From Nitrosomonas ureae (GTDB lineage Bacteria; Pseudomonadota; Gammaproteobacteria; Burkholderiales; Nitrosomonadaceae): a DNA stretch of 64,000 nt. The stretch covers positions 2,480,001 to 2,544,000 of the forward strand of contig NZ_CP013341.1 of assembly GCF_001455205.1 (NCBI RefSeq). The letters run 5' to 3'. How positions within the stretch are numbered: position 1 is the first letter of the stretch; the number at the start of each line of letters is the position of its first letter. Shown here in pieces: positions 55,478 to 64,000 of the stretch. Below the pieces are notes generated by a model. It worked only from the letters and a program-made list of their open reading frames with translations. It searched no databases and was not told the DNA's origin. The translations under genes were made by a program, and so were the position numbers.

Positions 55478-58400
55478 CTAGTTCTGTACCGCGTTGCCTT
55501 CAACAGCTGTTAAATCACGCTTCAGCCACGTTTTTGCCAGATGATGCGCAACCGCTTCATTCTCAGAGTAAGCTATGACTGTGCTACTGCCTGTAGCAAA
55601 TTGGAGCAATTCGATATCCGTCAATGTATCCGTCTCTTCATTACTGAGTTGTGTCAGCGTGACGTTGTCATTGCTGATTTCAATCCGGTAATCTGATAAT
55701 TCCCCTTCCAGTACCGCAGTATCGAAACCCAATCCGCCGTTGAGTCGGTCATTTCCGCTTCCACCGCTTAATCGATCGTTGCCGCTGCCACCGAAAACGA
55801 TATCATTGCCGGCATCGCCCGAAGTCTGATCGTCGCCGCCAAGGCTACCGATCGTATCATCGCCGCCGCCGCCAAACAAAACATCATTATCAGCACCCAA
55901 CACGATGTACTGATTGTTATCGTCACCTACGACATAGTTTTCACCGGCGCCTCCTGCTATGCTGGCTGCTCCGATAATAAATGCAAACGCGACATTCATT
56001 AATTGAAGAATGCTGCCGGGAGGCAGATTACTGGCGTCGATTATCAGTGCCTGCCGGGGATTGCCGGTATTTTCCGTACCCGTAATGATAATCGGGAGTT
56101 CCGGGGCCTGATTGCTGTTAATTGTGGGGGTTACGGCGCGAATGCTTAGTGTGGTTTCAGAATTGAGCGTGGACAAGAAATTTTCAACCGGATTAACAAC
56201 TCTTTCATCCGCACTATCGATTCCGGCTTGTTGTGCGATACGTTGGATCAGATCACTTCTGGCATCCGTCAGATTCATTTCCTGAGGCAAACCCTGGGCA
56301 TTAACGCCCACGCCGGTGGGTAAGCTGATAGTCAGCAAGGTGTTGCCCGATGTTCCGGTAATCAGCGGAATATCCGCGTGATCATTCAGCAGTGAAGACG
56401 GATCGTCTTCCCGTGTTCCCGTGATGGGCAATAGGGTGGTTATTACGGTGCCGTCCGACTGCGTTGTCGTGGCAATTTCAACGCCATCGACCGTCGTGGT
56501 CGTTGAGCCGCCATTGCCGCCACCGCCGGAAGATGAAGTCGCAACGGTTACGGTAATGCCATTACCTGCGAGATCTGCCACATTGACGGCGGCATCGGCG
56601 CCTGCCGCCCAATCCTCCGCAGCGGCCAGATTGTAAGTGGTCGCATCATTGGATACCGTGCCGGTTTTATTCAAAAGAAGATTGACAGCGGCTTTATCGG
56701 CTGCACCCAAAGTGATCGTGAACGTGGTGCCGGAGGTGATCTCAACACTGGCGGAATCGATCAAGGTGCGAGTTCCGCTAAGTTCACCGGTGAATGTGAA
56801 TTTAGAAGCATCAATATCGTTGCCTGCACCATTGGTTTTCAGGAAGCCGCTGCCGGTCACTACCAATATGCCGGTCCCCGTGTTGTACGTCGCCGAAGTG
56901 ATCACAGGCGCGACGACATTGGAAACGGTCACGCCGTTGCCGGTAGTGTCGGCCACGTTGACGGCTGCATCGGCACCGGTCGCCCAATCTTCCGCTGCAG
57001 CCAGGTTGTACGTGGTGGCACCGGTGGAAGCGGTACCATTTTTATTGACGATCTGGTTGATAGCGGCTTTGTCGGTGGCGCTTAATGTGATTGTAAACGC
57101 GGTGCCGGAGGCGATCTCGACATCGGCGGAATCAATCAGTGTATAGGTTTCACCGCCTTCGCCGGTGAAGGTGAATTTGGATGCATCAATATCATTAGTT
57201 GCGCCGCCAGCTTTCAGGAAACCGTTGCCGGTGACTCCCAGTGCGCCGGTACTGGCGTCGTAGGCGGCGGACGTGATGGCCGGTGCGGTTACATTGGAGG
57301 CGGTGATGCCGTTGCTGGTCGTATCTGAGGTATTGCCGCTGGTGACCTGAGTGTTCCAGTCATCCGCGGCAGCCAGATTGTAAGTAGTTCCGCCGGTGGA
57401 AGCGGTACCGTTTTTATTGACGATCTGATTGATGGCGGCCTTGTCGGTAGCGCTTAACGCGATGGTGAATGCGCTGGCGGAAGTGATTTCGACATCGGCG
57501 GAATCGGTCAACGTATAAGTGGTTCCGTCTTCGCCGGTGAACGTAAAGAGCGATGCATCGATGTCGGCACCGCCGCCGTTGGCTTGCAGATTAGTGGCGG
57601 TGACGTCTAAGGCACCGGAAGATGCATCATAAGTCGCTGAGGTGATTCTTGGATTGATTGAAACGGTTATTGCATTGGTCGTGTCGCTAATATCAGTCGC
57701 AGAATCAGCACCAGCCAGCCAGTTGTCTGCAGCGGACAGGTTATAGGTAGAGCCACCCGATGACGTCGTGCCAGTTTGGTCCAGCAATGCATCCACGTTG
57801 GTTTTATCCGTGCCGGATAGGGTAACGCTGAAAGAAGTGGCCGAAGTGATTTCCACATCCGAAGAACTGGTGATGGTATACGTGGCATCGGCAATGCCGC
57901 CGGTCAAGGTTAATGTGGAAATGACCACATCATTACTGGCGCCGGTCTTGTTAAATAGATGGGTGCCGGTAACGACCAGGATACCCGAATCCGAGTCGTA
58001 GGTTGCCGAAGTAATCGTAGGTGTCTGGACATTGCTGACCGTGACGCCATTGCCTGTGAGATCAGCGACGGTGACGGAAGCGGCGGTTCCGGCCATCCAG
58101 TCTTCAGCCGCCGCGATATTATAAGTGGTTGCGCCGGAAGAAGCGGTGCCGTTCTTGTTCAGCAAGCCGTGCACGGCCAATTGGTCGGTTGCGTTCAGCG
58201 TGACGCTGAAGGCGGTTGCCGAAGTGACCTCAACATCCGAAGAAGTTAATGTGTAATTGCCGCCTTCGCCGGTTAATGTCAGCAAGGAAACTGCAATGTC
58301 GTTGTTTGCGCCACTGTTGGTAACAAAATTGGTTCCGGTTACCGTCAGAACATTAGTGCTGGCGTCAAAAGTGGCGGAGGTAATCGCAGGTGCGGCATAG

Positions 58401-60281
58401 TTGCTGACCGTGATGCCATTACCGGTGAGATCGGCTACCGCTACTGCGGCATCGGCGCCGGCGGCCCAATCCTCAGCGCCAGCGAGATTGTAGGTCGTGT
58501 TGCTGATCGATGATGTGCCGTCCTTATTCAGCAGCGACTCAACATTGATCAGATCCGCGCCAGTCAATGTTGTCCAGAATTCAGTACCTCCTGGTGTGAT
58601 GTCCACATCCGTGGCGGTGGTCAGCGTATAAGTCGCGCCGCTTTCACCGGTGATGGTCAGCTTGGACAGGTCAATGTCATTAACAGCGCCGCTATTTTGC
58701 AAAAAGCCGGTTCCGGTGACAGTCAGTACATTGCTGCTGTAATCATAGGTTGCCGACGTCATGACGGGCACGGCTACATTGGATACGGTGATGCCATTGC
58801 CTGTCGTATCGGCTACGGTAACCGCGGCATCGGCACCGGCGGCCCAATCTTCCGCAGCGGCCAGATTGTAGGTCGTGCCGCCAGTCGAGGACGTGCCATT
58901 TTTATTGATAATCTGATTGATCGCAGCTTGGTCGGTAGCGCTCAACGTAATGGTGAATGCCGTACCGGATGTGATTTCGACATTGCTGAAATCGGTCAGC
59001 GTATATGTGGAGCCGCCTTCGCCGGTAAACGTAAATTTGTTGGCAACAATGTCGAGGGTTACACTGCTGGAGTTCAGGAAATTGGTTCCGGTAACTACCA
59101 ATGCACCCGTATTGGCGCTATAGGTTGCCGAGGTGATAGTGGGGACAGCAACATTGGAAACGGTCATGCCATTGCCGGTGAGATCAGCAACGACAACCGC
59201 AGCATCGGCACCCACTGCCCAGTCTTCCGCAGCAGCCAGATTGTAGGTCGTGCCAATAGTTGAAGCGGTACCGTTTTTGTTGACGATCAGATTGATCGCG
59301 GCTTTGTCGGTACCGCTCAGGGTGACGGTGAATGCCGTGCCGGAGGTGATCTCGACATCAGAGGAATCGGTCAATGTGTAAGTGTTGCCGCCTTCACCCG
59401 TAAAAGTCAGTTTGGAGACATCGATGTCATTCGTGGCACCGTTTACTTTTAAAAAGCCACTGCCGGTGACCACCAGCGCCCCGGTGCTGGCGTCAAAAGT
59501 GGCAGATGTGATCGTGGGTGCGGCTACGTTGGAGACGGTAATGCCGTTGCCGGTCGCATCTGAAATATCGGTATTGCCGATTACGGTGTTCCAGTCATCG
59601 GCAGCGGCTAAGTTATATGTTGTGGCGCCAGTGGAGCTGGTGCCATTTTTGTTAATAATCTGATTAATGGCGGCTTTGTCGGTGGCACTGAGGGTAACCG
59701 TAAAAACCGTACCCGAGGTGATTTCAACATTGCTGCTATCCGTTAGTGTGTAGGTGCTGCCGCCTTCGCCGGTAAATGTAAGCTTGTTGGCTGTGATGTC
59801 ATTGGTTGCGCCGTTCGCTTGAACGAAATTTGATCCGGTAACGACCAGAGTTCCGGTGCTGGCATCGTAGGCGGAGGAGGTAATCGTTGGTGTTTGCACA
59901 TTGCTGACAGTGATTGCGTTACCTGTAGTATCTGCGTTACCGGTTTGAGCAGGATTCCAGTCAGCCGCTGCTGCGATATTATAGGTGGTTGCGCCTACCG
60001 AAGAAGTGCCGTTTTTATTCAGCAATCCTTCCACATTGATCTGATCGGTGGTATTTAAAGCAACGGTGAACTGAGTGGCTGAAGATATTTCAACGTTTGA
60101 GGAAGTCAGGGCATACGTTGCGCCGCCTTGTCCGGTCAGGGTGAGTTTTGAAACATCGATATCATTCAGTGCATCGCCGGTAGCAACCATGTTGGTACCC
60201 GTGACGATCAACGAATTGGTGCTGGCGTCGTAAGTGGCTGAGGTGATCGTGGGAGGGACAACCGCTGCTGAAATGTCAATA
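55478..60281 (-). pseudogene. Central piece of the RTX protein: ten repeats and RTX nonapeptides
   Basis: Open from the IS3-B junction to TAG. An apparent start inside IS3-B (60448) would add about 55 residues that are only antisense-free read-through of the transposase gene and not native. After the repeats comes a Gly-rich linker, then a domain with ALIIDASNLPPGSILQLMNV, then RTX repeats (GGSGNDRLSGGSGNDRLNGG), then the start of the DUF4214 region (VAHHLAKTWLKRDLTAVEG). Confidence 0.8.
56545..60262 (-). repeat. Ten tandem about 120-residue beta-rich repeats
   Basis: Each 340-400-base unit encodes the same order of motifs: PTITSATYDASTGALVVTG, then NDIDASKFTFTGEGG, TYTLTDS.VEITSGTAFTV, LSATDKAAINQIVNKNGT, and TTYNLAAAEDW with DTTGNGITVSN. 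Units diverge by 20-50 percent, so the array is old. I do not recognise a named family. Confidence 0.85.
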
Positions 60282-60320
60282 TGAATCGCCCCGGATTTTC
60301 CGGAGACATGTTTTCTTGAA

Positions 60321-61223
60321 TCAAGCTGCATCAGCTGACTCTTCCTGTTGGCGATGATACGCCTTTTCAAATTCTGCCGGTGGGACATATCCGATTGCGT
60401 CCAGCAGTCTTCGATTGTTGAACCAATCCACCCATTCCAATGTGGCAAATTCTACTTCTTCGATACTACGCCAAGGACCGCGATGCCGTATGACTTCGGT
60501 CTTGTACAAACCATTGATGGTTTCGGCTAGCGCGTTGTCATAAGAATCTCCGATGCTTCCGACAGAGGCGTCAATATTTGCCTGCGCCAAACGTTCCGTA
60601 TAGCGAATCGATAAATACTGGCTGCCTCGATCACTGTGATGAATCAATCCTGAGGTTCCCCGCCGTGCCCATAGCGCCTGTTCCAATGCATCCAGTATCA
60701 GTTCCGTTCGCAATGAACGACTCACTCGCCAGCCAACAATATACCGGGCAAAAACATCGGTGATAAAAGCCACATAAACAAATCCTGTCCATGTCGCTAC
60801 AAATGTAATATCCGCCACCCACAGTTGATTGGGCCGGGCAGCTACAAATTGCCGGTTAACCTTGTCCGTTGGCCGGTCAAGCAAATCGTCCGAAATGGTT
60901 GTCCAACACTTTTTGCCGCGTCGAACACCTTGTATTCCAAGCTTCTTCATTAACCGCTCGACCGTACAACGAGCAACACCAATACCTTCTCGCAGCAACT
61001 GCCGCCATACTTTGCGAGCACCATAAACTCGGAAATTGTCTTTCCATACCCGCTGTATATCAAGTTCTAGTCTCATATCCCGCTTGATGCGGTCAGGCAA
61101 TCGATCGGGATCTCGCTCGCGCGCTTTGTGTTCGTAGTAGCTCGACGGGGCAATCCAGATTTCATTGCAGATTGGCTCGACCCCGTATTCCGCTTTGTTG
61201 CTATCGACAAATGTCACCATCAT
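60321..61223 (-). CDS. IS3-B copy 2 OrfB transposase
   Basis: DDE integrase of 300 residues with the same protein sequence as copy 1 OrfB: WVADITFVATW, IHHSDRGSQYLS and YDNALAETINGLYK. Its ATG overlaps the OrfA stop (ATGA). A complete, likely active copy that could have given rise to, or recombined with, copy 1. Confidence 0.94.
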   Translation of the reverse strand: MMVTFVDSNKAEYGVEPICNEIWIAPSSYYEHKARERDPDRLPDRIKRDMRLELDIQRVWKDNFRVYGARKVWRQLLREGIGVARCTVERLMKKLGIQGVRRGKKCWTTISDDLLDRPTDKVNRQFVAARPNQLWVADITFVATWTGFVYVAFITDVFARYIVGWRVSRSLRTELILDALEQALWARRGTSGLIHHSDRGSQYLSIRYTERLAQANIDASVGSIGDSYDNALAETINGLYKTEVIRHRGPWRSIEEVEFATLEWVDWFNNRRLLDAIGYVPPAEFEKAYHRQQEESADAA

Positions 61224-61540
61224 TTCGGTCGGCGGTCGAGCTCCGCCTGCGCGAAATAGGCCGATGCCTTACGTAATATCTCGTTAGCTCGCTTTAATTC
61301 CCGATTCTCCTGTTCCAATTCCTTGAGCCGCTCACGATCCGCAGTCGACAGGCCGCCTCGAATTCCCTGATCAATCTCTGTTCGTCTTACCCAGGTGCGC
61401 AACGTCTCCGCTGTACAGCCAATCTTTGATGCGATCGACTTGATCGCCATCCATTGCGATTCATGCTTCTTTTGTTGCTCGAATACCAATCTTACCGCTC
61501 GTTCTCGTACTTCCGGTGAATAACTGATTTGGTTTTTCAT
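61220..61540 (-). CDS. IS3-B copy 2 OrfA
   Basis: DNA-binding protein of 106 residues. It has a helix-turn-helix (SIASKIGCTAETLRTWVRRT) and a coiled region (RERLKELEQENRELKRANEI) ending FAQAELDRRPK. It provides the uninterrupted reference that shows exactly where IS1111 entered copy 1. Confidence 0.92.
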   Translation of the reverse strand: MKNQISYSPEVRERAVRLVFEQQKKHESQWMAIKSIASKIGCTAETLRTWVRRTEIDQGIRGGLSTADRERLKELEQENRELKRANEILRKASAYFAQAELDRRPK

Positions 61541-61590
61541 CTCTTCCTCCTCTCAAACCATTTTATCTCCGGAAATACCGGGACGATTCA

Positions 61591-62087
61591 ATATCATCAA
61601 CGGTCAGTTCTACCGCACTGCCAAAAACAAAACGTATCTCATCAATATTGTTGAATGCGGAATTAAAAGTCAGTAGTCCGCTATAGCTTGATCCGGCGTT
61701 GTCTTGCTGCGTATAAGTGATATTTCCAGCTCCATCGCTGGTTATTAAATTGACGGATTCCGCGCTAACGATCAAAGCATTATCCCGATAACCGGCGATG
61801 GTCAGAGAAGTTGAAGCACCATTCGGACCATTGTCAATTTCGAATGAATTGAGCTGAAAATCAGAGCCATCAGAAGATTTGAAGTAGAAATCGGTTACAT
61901 TGGCGCCGCCATAATTGGAAATAATGGATCGTCCGCCGGATTGATTCAAAAGCGTTGGTAGATTTGATGAATTGGCATTTGCGAAATCAACTGCGCTGCT
62001 GGCACCAAAAGTCCATCCGCTGTAGGTGGCCGAAGTAACGCCATCGTTAGTGACTAGCGGATCGCTATCGAAATTTGTAGTGGTCAT
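61591..62087 (-). pseudogene. N-terminal piece of the RTX protein
   Basis: About 165 codons beginning MTTTNFDSDPLVTNDGVTSA. The content is a beta-sandwich-like domain (FYFKSSDGSDFQLNSFEID, SLTIAGYRDNALIVSAESV, IDEIRFVFGSAVELTVDDI) similar in pattern to surface-exposed carbohydrate-binding or anchor domains. The absence of a signal peptide is expected for type I secretion. It runs into the IS3-B end, adding a few foreign codons before a stop. Confidence 0.75.
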
Positions 62088-62151
62088 TGCGTGGCTCCTT
62101 TGAATGTTCTAAAACTTCAGGCTAATCATTGTTTCTGAAAATACATTATTC

Positions 62152-62180
62152 AAGCGTGATCGTTTCCATGATGATCGCTT
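62152..62180 (-). terminator. Hairpin downstream of the Sel1 gene
   Basis: AAGCG-T-GATC pairs with GATCGCTT with one bulged base, in the 138-base gap between the Sel1 gene end and the RTX gene start. There is no strong T-run, so termination is uncertain; it may instead be a leader structure of the RTX gene. Confidence 0.3.
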
Positions 62181-62225
62181 GGATACCGCTGCGATTGAGT
62201 TTCATCAAACAGCCTCTGCTTAATT

Positions 62226-63197
62226 TCACTGTAAATGCTGTGCAATTTTCTGATCAAGCTCGGCTAGCCATGTTTCCGGCATGACGGCGAGGATCTGCTG
62301 CACCATCGATTTTGCAACCGAGATTTCTTCCGGGTTTTGAGATTGTTGTATTGCCGCTGAAAGCCATAAATAAGCTTTTGCCAAGTGCTCTGCGGACAAT
62401 TGACCGGTTCCCGGATCCGGTTCCGCATCGTAGAAATGTTTGCCTGCTTGAAAATAACCCGGGACATATTTAAGCGCAGCGGCTTGTTCAAACATTTGCC
62501 TGATTTCTGACGGTGCCTGATTGGCCGATGAATCACTCTGCATGATCAGACCCAGATAATAAAAAGCTTCAGGTGTTTGTTTCTGCGCGGCAGCCGCAAA
62601 CCAGCGATAAGCTTCCTGTTTATTCCGAATGGCCGGATCGCCTCGCAGGTAAAATTTTCCCATCCATAGCTGTGCGGGTGGGGATCCTTGCTGCGCCACT
62701 GGGTGACAGAGTTCCAGCGCCTTTACGGGATCCTTGGGGAAACCTCGTCCAGTCATCAGTAGATTGGCAAGATGGCAGTACGAATAGTGGTGTCCTGCCT
62801 GAGCTGCTTTCCGGAACCAGTAGGCCGCTGCAGCCGGATCTTTCACATGGTGTATGCCTTCGTCAAAACATACGCCGGCCAAATGCTGAGCTACTGGAAT
62901 GCCGCCCTGCGCAGATTTCTCGAACCACCGGCAGGCGGTAATCGGATCGATTTCGCGCCCCCAGCCATTCTGGTAAAAAAGCCCCACTGAAAACTGCGCC
63001 AAGGCATTTTTATCTTGTACAGCGGCATTATGATATCCGTTAAAAGCCTTGGCATAATTGCCGGATGCCAATGCGTCCTGGGCATCTTGCAAGGTCGGAT
63101 GGTCGCTTGCTGGTGCATCTACGCCGTTTACTTTATCCGCCCAAGCTTCAGACAGAAAAGTCACGGCGCACAGCAATGCCCACAAAGCTTTCTTCAT
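62226..63197 (-). CDS. Secreted Sel1-repeat protein
   Basis: Protein of 323 residues. The ATG at 63197 is chosen because it begins MKKALWALLCAVTFLSEAWA, a signal peptide, and leaves a gap to the upstream gene; the frame is open 26 codons further but would overlap it. About six Sel1 repeats follow (AQFSVGLFYQNGWGREID, AQHLAGVCFDEGIHHVKD, AQLWMGKFYLRGD). An envelope scaffold role is likely; the partner is unknown. Confidence 0.83.
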   Translation of the reverse strand: MKKALWALLCAVTFLSEAWADKVNGVDAPASDHPTLQDAQDALASGNYAKAFNGYHNAAVQDKNALAQFSVGLFYQNGWGREIDPITACRWFEKSAQGGIPVAQHLAGVCFDEGIHHVKDPAAAAYWFRKAAQAGHHYSYCHLANLLMTGRGFPKDPVKALELCHPVAQQGSPPAQLWMGKFYLRGDPAIRNKQEAYRWFAAAAQKQTPEAFYYLGLIMQSDSSANQAPSEIRQMFEQAAALKYVPGYFQAGKHFYDAEPDPGTGQLSAEHLAKAYLWLSAAIQQSQNPEEISVAKSMVQQILAVMPETWLAELDQKIAQHLQ

Positions 63198-63240
63198 ATT
63201 TCTGTCGGCAGAAATATCAAATAACCACACTTGAACAAGA

Positions 63241-63966
63241 CTAGGGCCGCGAAGGATAAACGCCATTCCAGGCAATAATGCAATTCACAACAGTATACGG
63301 CTGCATTATCGAAAAGGGTTGAGAACCGCCCGCCACGCCAACATCGACGTTGGTGCTTGTCGTGGTGACGATATTGAGTCCATCGAGCGTAGTCTCGATC
63401 GAGGCGGGACTCATGCTGACATTCGGCGCGGAGGCGGAGTACGCGCTGTTCAATCCTTTGGCATTGGCCAGAGAATTTCCTGCCGCGGTTTTTATGTCCG
63501 CGTCGCTATTCACCGCTTTCAATGTCGAGGTTGCGGTACCACCCGGTGCCAAGGCTGATGTGGAAGCCGAGGTCGCCGTAGCCGGGTGATTATGGGCGGG
63601 CATATTGTTCACAGTCAGTGCCATGTTTTCCGCGCCGCTGGATTGGCCCAGGGTGAACATCGAACCGCCGGGGTGTTGTCCCTGATGTACCGGAACCCTG
63701 CCTCGCATGTCAGGCAGGGCGAAGGTGGTGGTCCCATTGCCACCGTAATTAGTGCCCAGCAAGGAGAAGAGCGCTTGATACTGGTTGATAGGGAGGGTTT
63801 GCCCATCACATTGATACCAACCTTGCGGTGCAAAGTTGAATGCGACATAGCTGATCTCACCGACAAAAGGTTCCATTCCGGCATTCACGTTGTAAGGCGC
63901 TGTGGTCATGAACATCATGGCAGCGGTCAAAGAAAAAAAGCCTTGCATTTTTTTACTTAGTTTCAT
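63241..63966 (-). CDS. Secreted phage tail-collar-domain protein (microcystin-dependent-protein-like)
   Basis: Protein of 241 residues with an AAGGGAAG ribosome binding site. A signal peptide (FSLTAAMMFMTTAPYNVNA) precedes a tail-collar domain (EPFVGEISYVAFNFAPQGW, YQALFSLLGTNYGGNGTTTF, LPDMRGRVPVHQGQ). A low-complexity Ala/Ser/Thr middle follows, and a C-terminus MQPYTVVNCIIAWNGVYPS seen in bacterial MdpB-type proteins. These bacterial forms are not phage tails. The function is poorly known; it may be a surface or exported protein. Confidence 0.82.
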   Translation of the reverse strand: MKLSKKMQGFFSLTAAMMFMTTAPYNVNAGMEPFVGEISYVAFNFAPQGWYQCDGQTLPINQYQALFSLLGTNYGGNGTTTFALPDMRGRVPVHQGQHPGGSMFTLGQSSGAENMALTVNNMPAHNHPATATSASTSALAPGGTATSTLKAVNSDADIKTAAGNSLANAKGLNSAYSASAPNVSMSPASIETTLDGLNIVTTTSTNVDVGVAGGSQPFSIMQPYTVVNCIIAWNGVYPSRP

Positions 63967-64000
63967 TGGTCTTCCCTTTTTTAAGATTGAACTTCAAATT

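Larger units (their letters stand above)
60282..61590 (-). mobile_element. IS3-family element IS3-B copy 2 (complete)
   Basis: Inverted ends TGAATCGCCCCGGATTTTCC and TGAATCGTCCCGGTATTTCC. It is flanked by a 3-bp direct repeat ATA (60279-60281 and 61591-61593), the expected IS3 target duplication. 1309 bases. Inserted in the RTX gene in the same orientation. Confidence 0.93.
54746..62087 (-). pseudogene. Giant RTX / DUF4214 repeat secreted protein gene, broken by IS3-B copy 2 and an amber codon
   Basis: The three pieces below are in one reading order. Deleting IS3-B copy 2 (60282-61590) with one ATA repeat joins VDDI to DISAAVVPPT in frame. A single TAG at 55478-55480 separates EGNAVQN from EDATPDDILTAFYNLP, which continues open in the same frame to 54746. 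The ancestral protein would have about 2000 residues: an N-terminal domain without signal peptide, ten beta-rich repeats, RTX calcium-binding repeats and DUF4214. That order is typical of type I-secreted surface proteins. No type I export genes are in the window. Confidence 0.85.

Noticed and set aside
56421..59663. Several plus-strand open frames of 60-190 codons in the RTX region
   Set aside because: They are antisense readings of the repeat array, recur with the repeat period and have no ribosome binding sites.
60282..60448. Start codon at 60448 for a 1656-residue protein
   Set aside because: The first about 55 residues are encoded within IS3-B; the same residues appear in an out-of-frame reading of IS3-B copy 1 at 51339. 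They are not native to the RTX protein.
63198..63275. Longer Sel1 protein overlapping the tail-collar gene
   Set aside because: The shorter start begins a proper signal peptide and removes the overlap.
1..64000. tRNA, rRNA or prophage genes
   Set aside because: I saw no tRNA-like cloverleaf, rRNA sequence or phage structural cluster; the tail-collar protein alone, with a signal peptide, is not evidence of a prophage.

Overview
The window looks like chromosome of an ammonia-oxidising betaproteobacterium of the Nitrosomonas type. This is an inference from gene content: a low-GC beta-proteobacterial core (dusB-fis-purH-purD, ubiH, rlmL), a urea porin / urease / urea channel operon, nickel-uptake genes, XrtA-type exopolysaccharide genes and CHAT-TPR proteins. 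No amo or hao gene is present to prove it.

Layout. 1-9.6 kb: housekeeping genes (flgL 3' part; dusB-fis-purH-purD on the minus strand; ubiH; a secreted ankyrin protein; a Sel1 lipoprotein; class I aldolase). 10.2-18.3 kb: an apparent single plus-strand operon, porin-ureDABCEFG-urea channel. 18.4-23.8 kb: a nickel block made of nikR, a TonB-dependent receptor and a metal-binding-protein/ATPase/permease ABC operon. A NikR-type operator (TGTATGA-N15-TCATACA) sits between the divergent receptor and ABC genes. Together these two blocks import urea, hydrolyse it and supply nickel to urease. 24.5-35.6 kb: a signalling locus with an ECF sigma factor, a one-pass membrane protein, two large PDZ-TPR-CHAT (caspase-like) exported proteins, a CHASE2 membrane protein and a secreted protein. 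Duplicated scraps of the same genes lie at both edges.

35.7-38.45 kb: an IS3-family element interrupted by an IS110-family element. The 298-bp leader of the IS110 element contains four short segments that match its target and donor junctions in the order expected for a bridge RNA. 38.5-42.3 kb: rlmL, a small membrane protein and an alpha/beta hydrolase lipoprotein, followed by an AT-rich intergenic region with two perfect DnaA boxes. 42.9-51.7 kb: a stack of nested insertion sequences. The two ends of one IS30 element enclose a truncated IS3 orfA, a second IS30 holding an IS5, a low-GC methyltransferase gene, and an IS3 holding an IS1111 that itself holds a second IS5. 52-54.7 kb: a polysaccharide deacetylase and a MraY/WecA-type sugar-phosphate transferase. 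54.7-62.1 kb: one giant minus-strand RTX/DUF4214 protein gene with ten beta-rich repeats, broken by an IS3 insertion (3-bp target duplication, frame exactly restorable) and by an in-frame amber codon. 62.2-64 kb: a Sel1 protein and a secreted tail-collar-domain protein.

Most noteworthy: guide-like RNA segments in the IS110 and IS1111 elements that match their actual insertion sites; the NikR-operator-linked ABC transporter of the zinc/manganese family; the ECF/CHAT/CHASE2 locus with its repeat expansion and duplication scars; and the doubly broken giant secreted protein gene.
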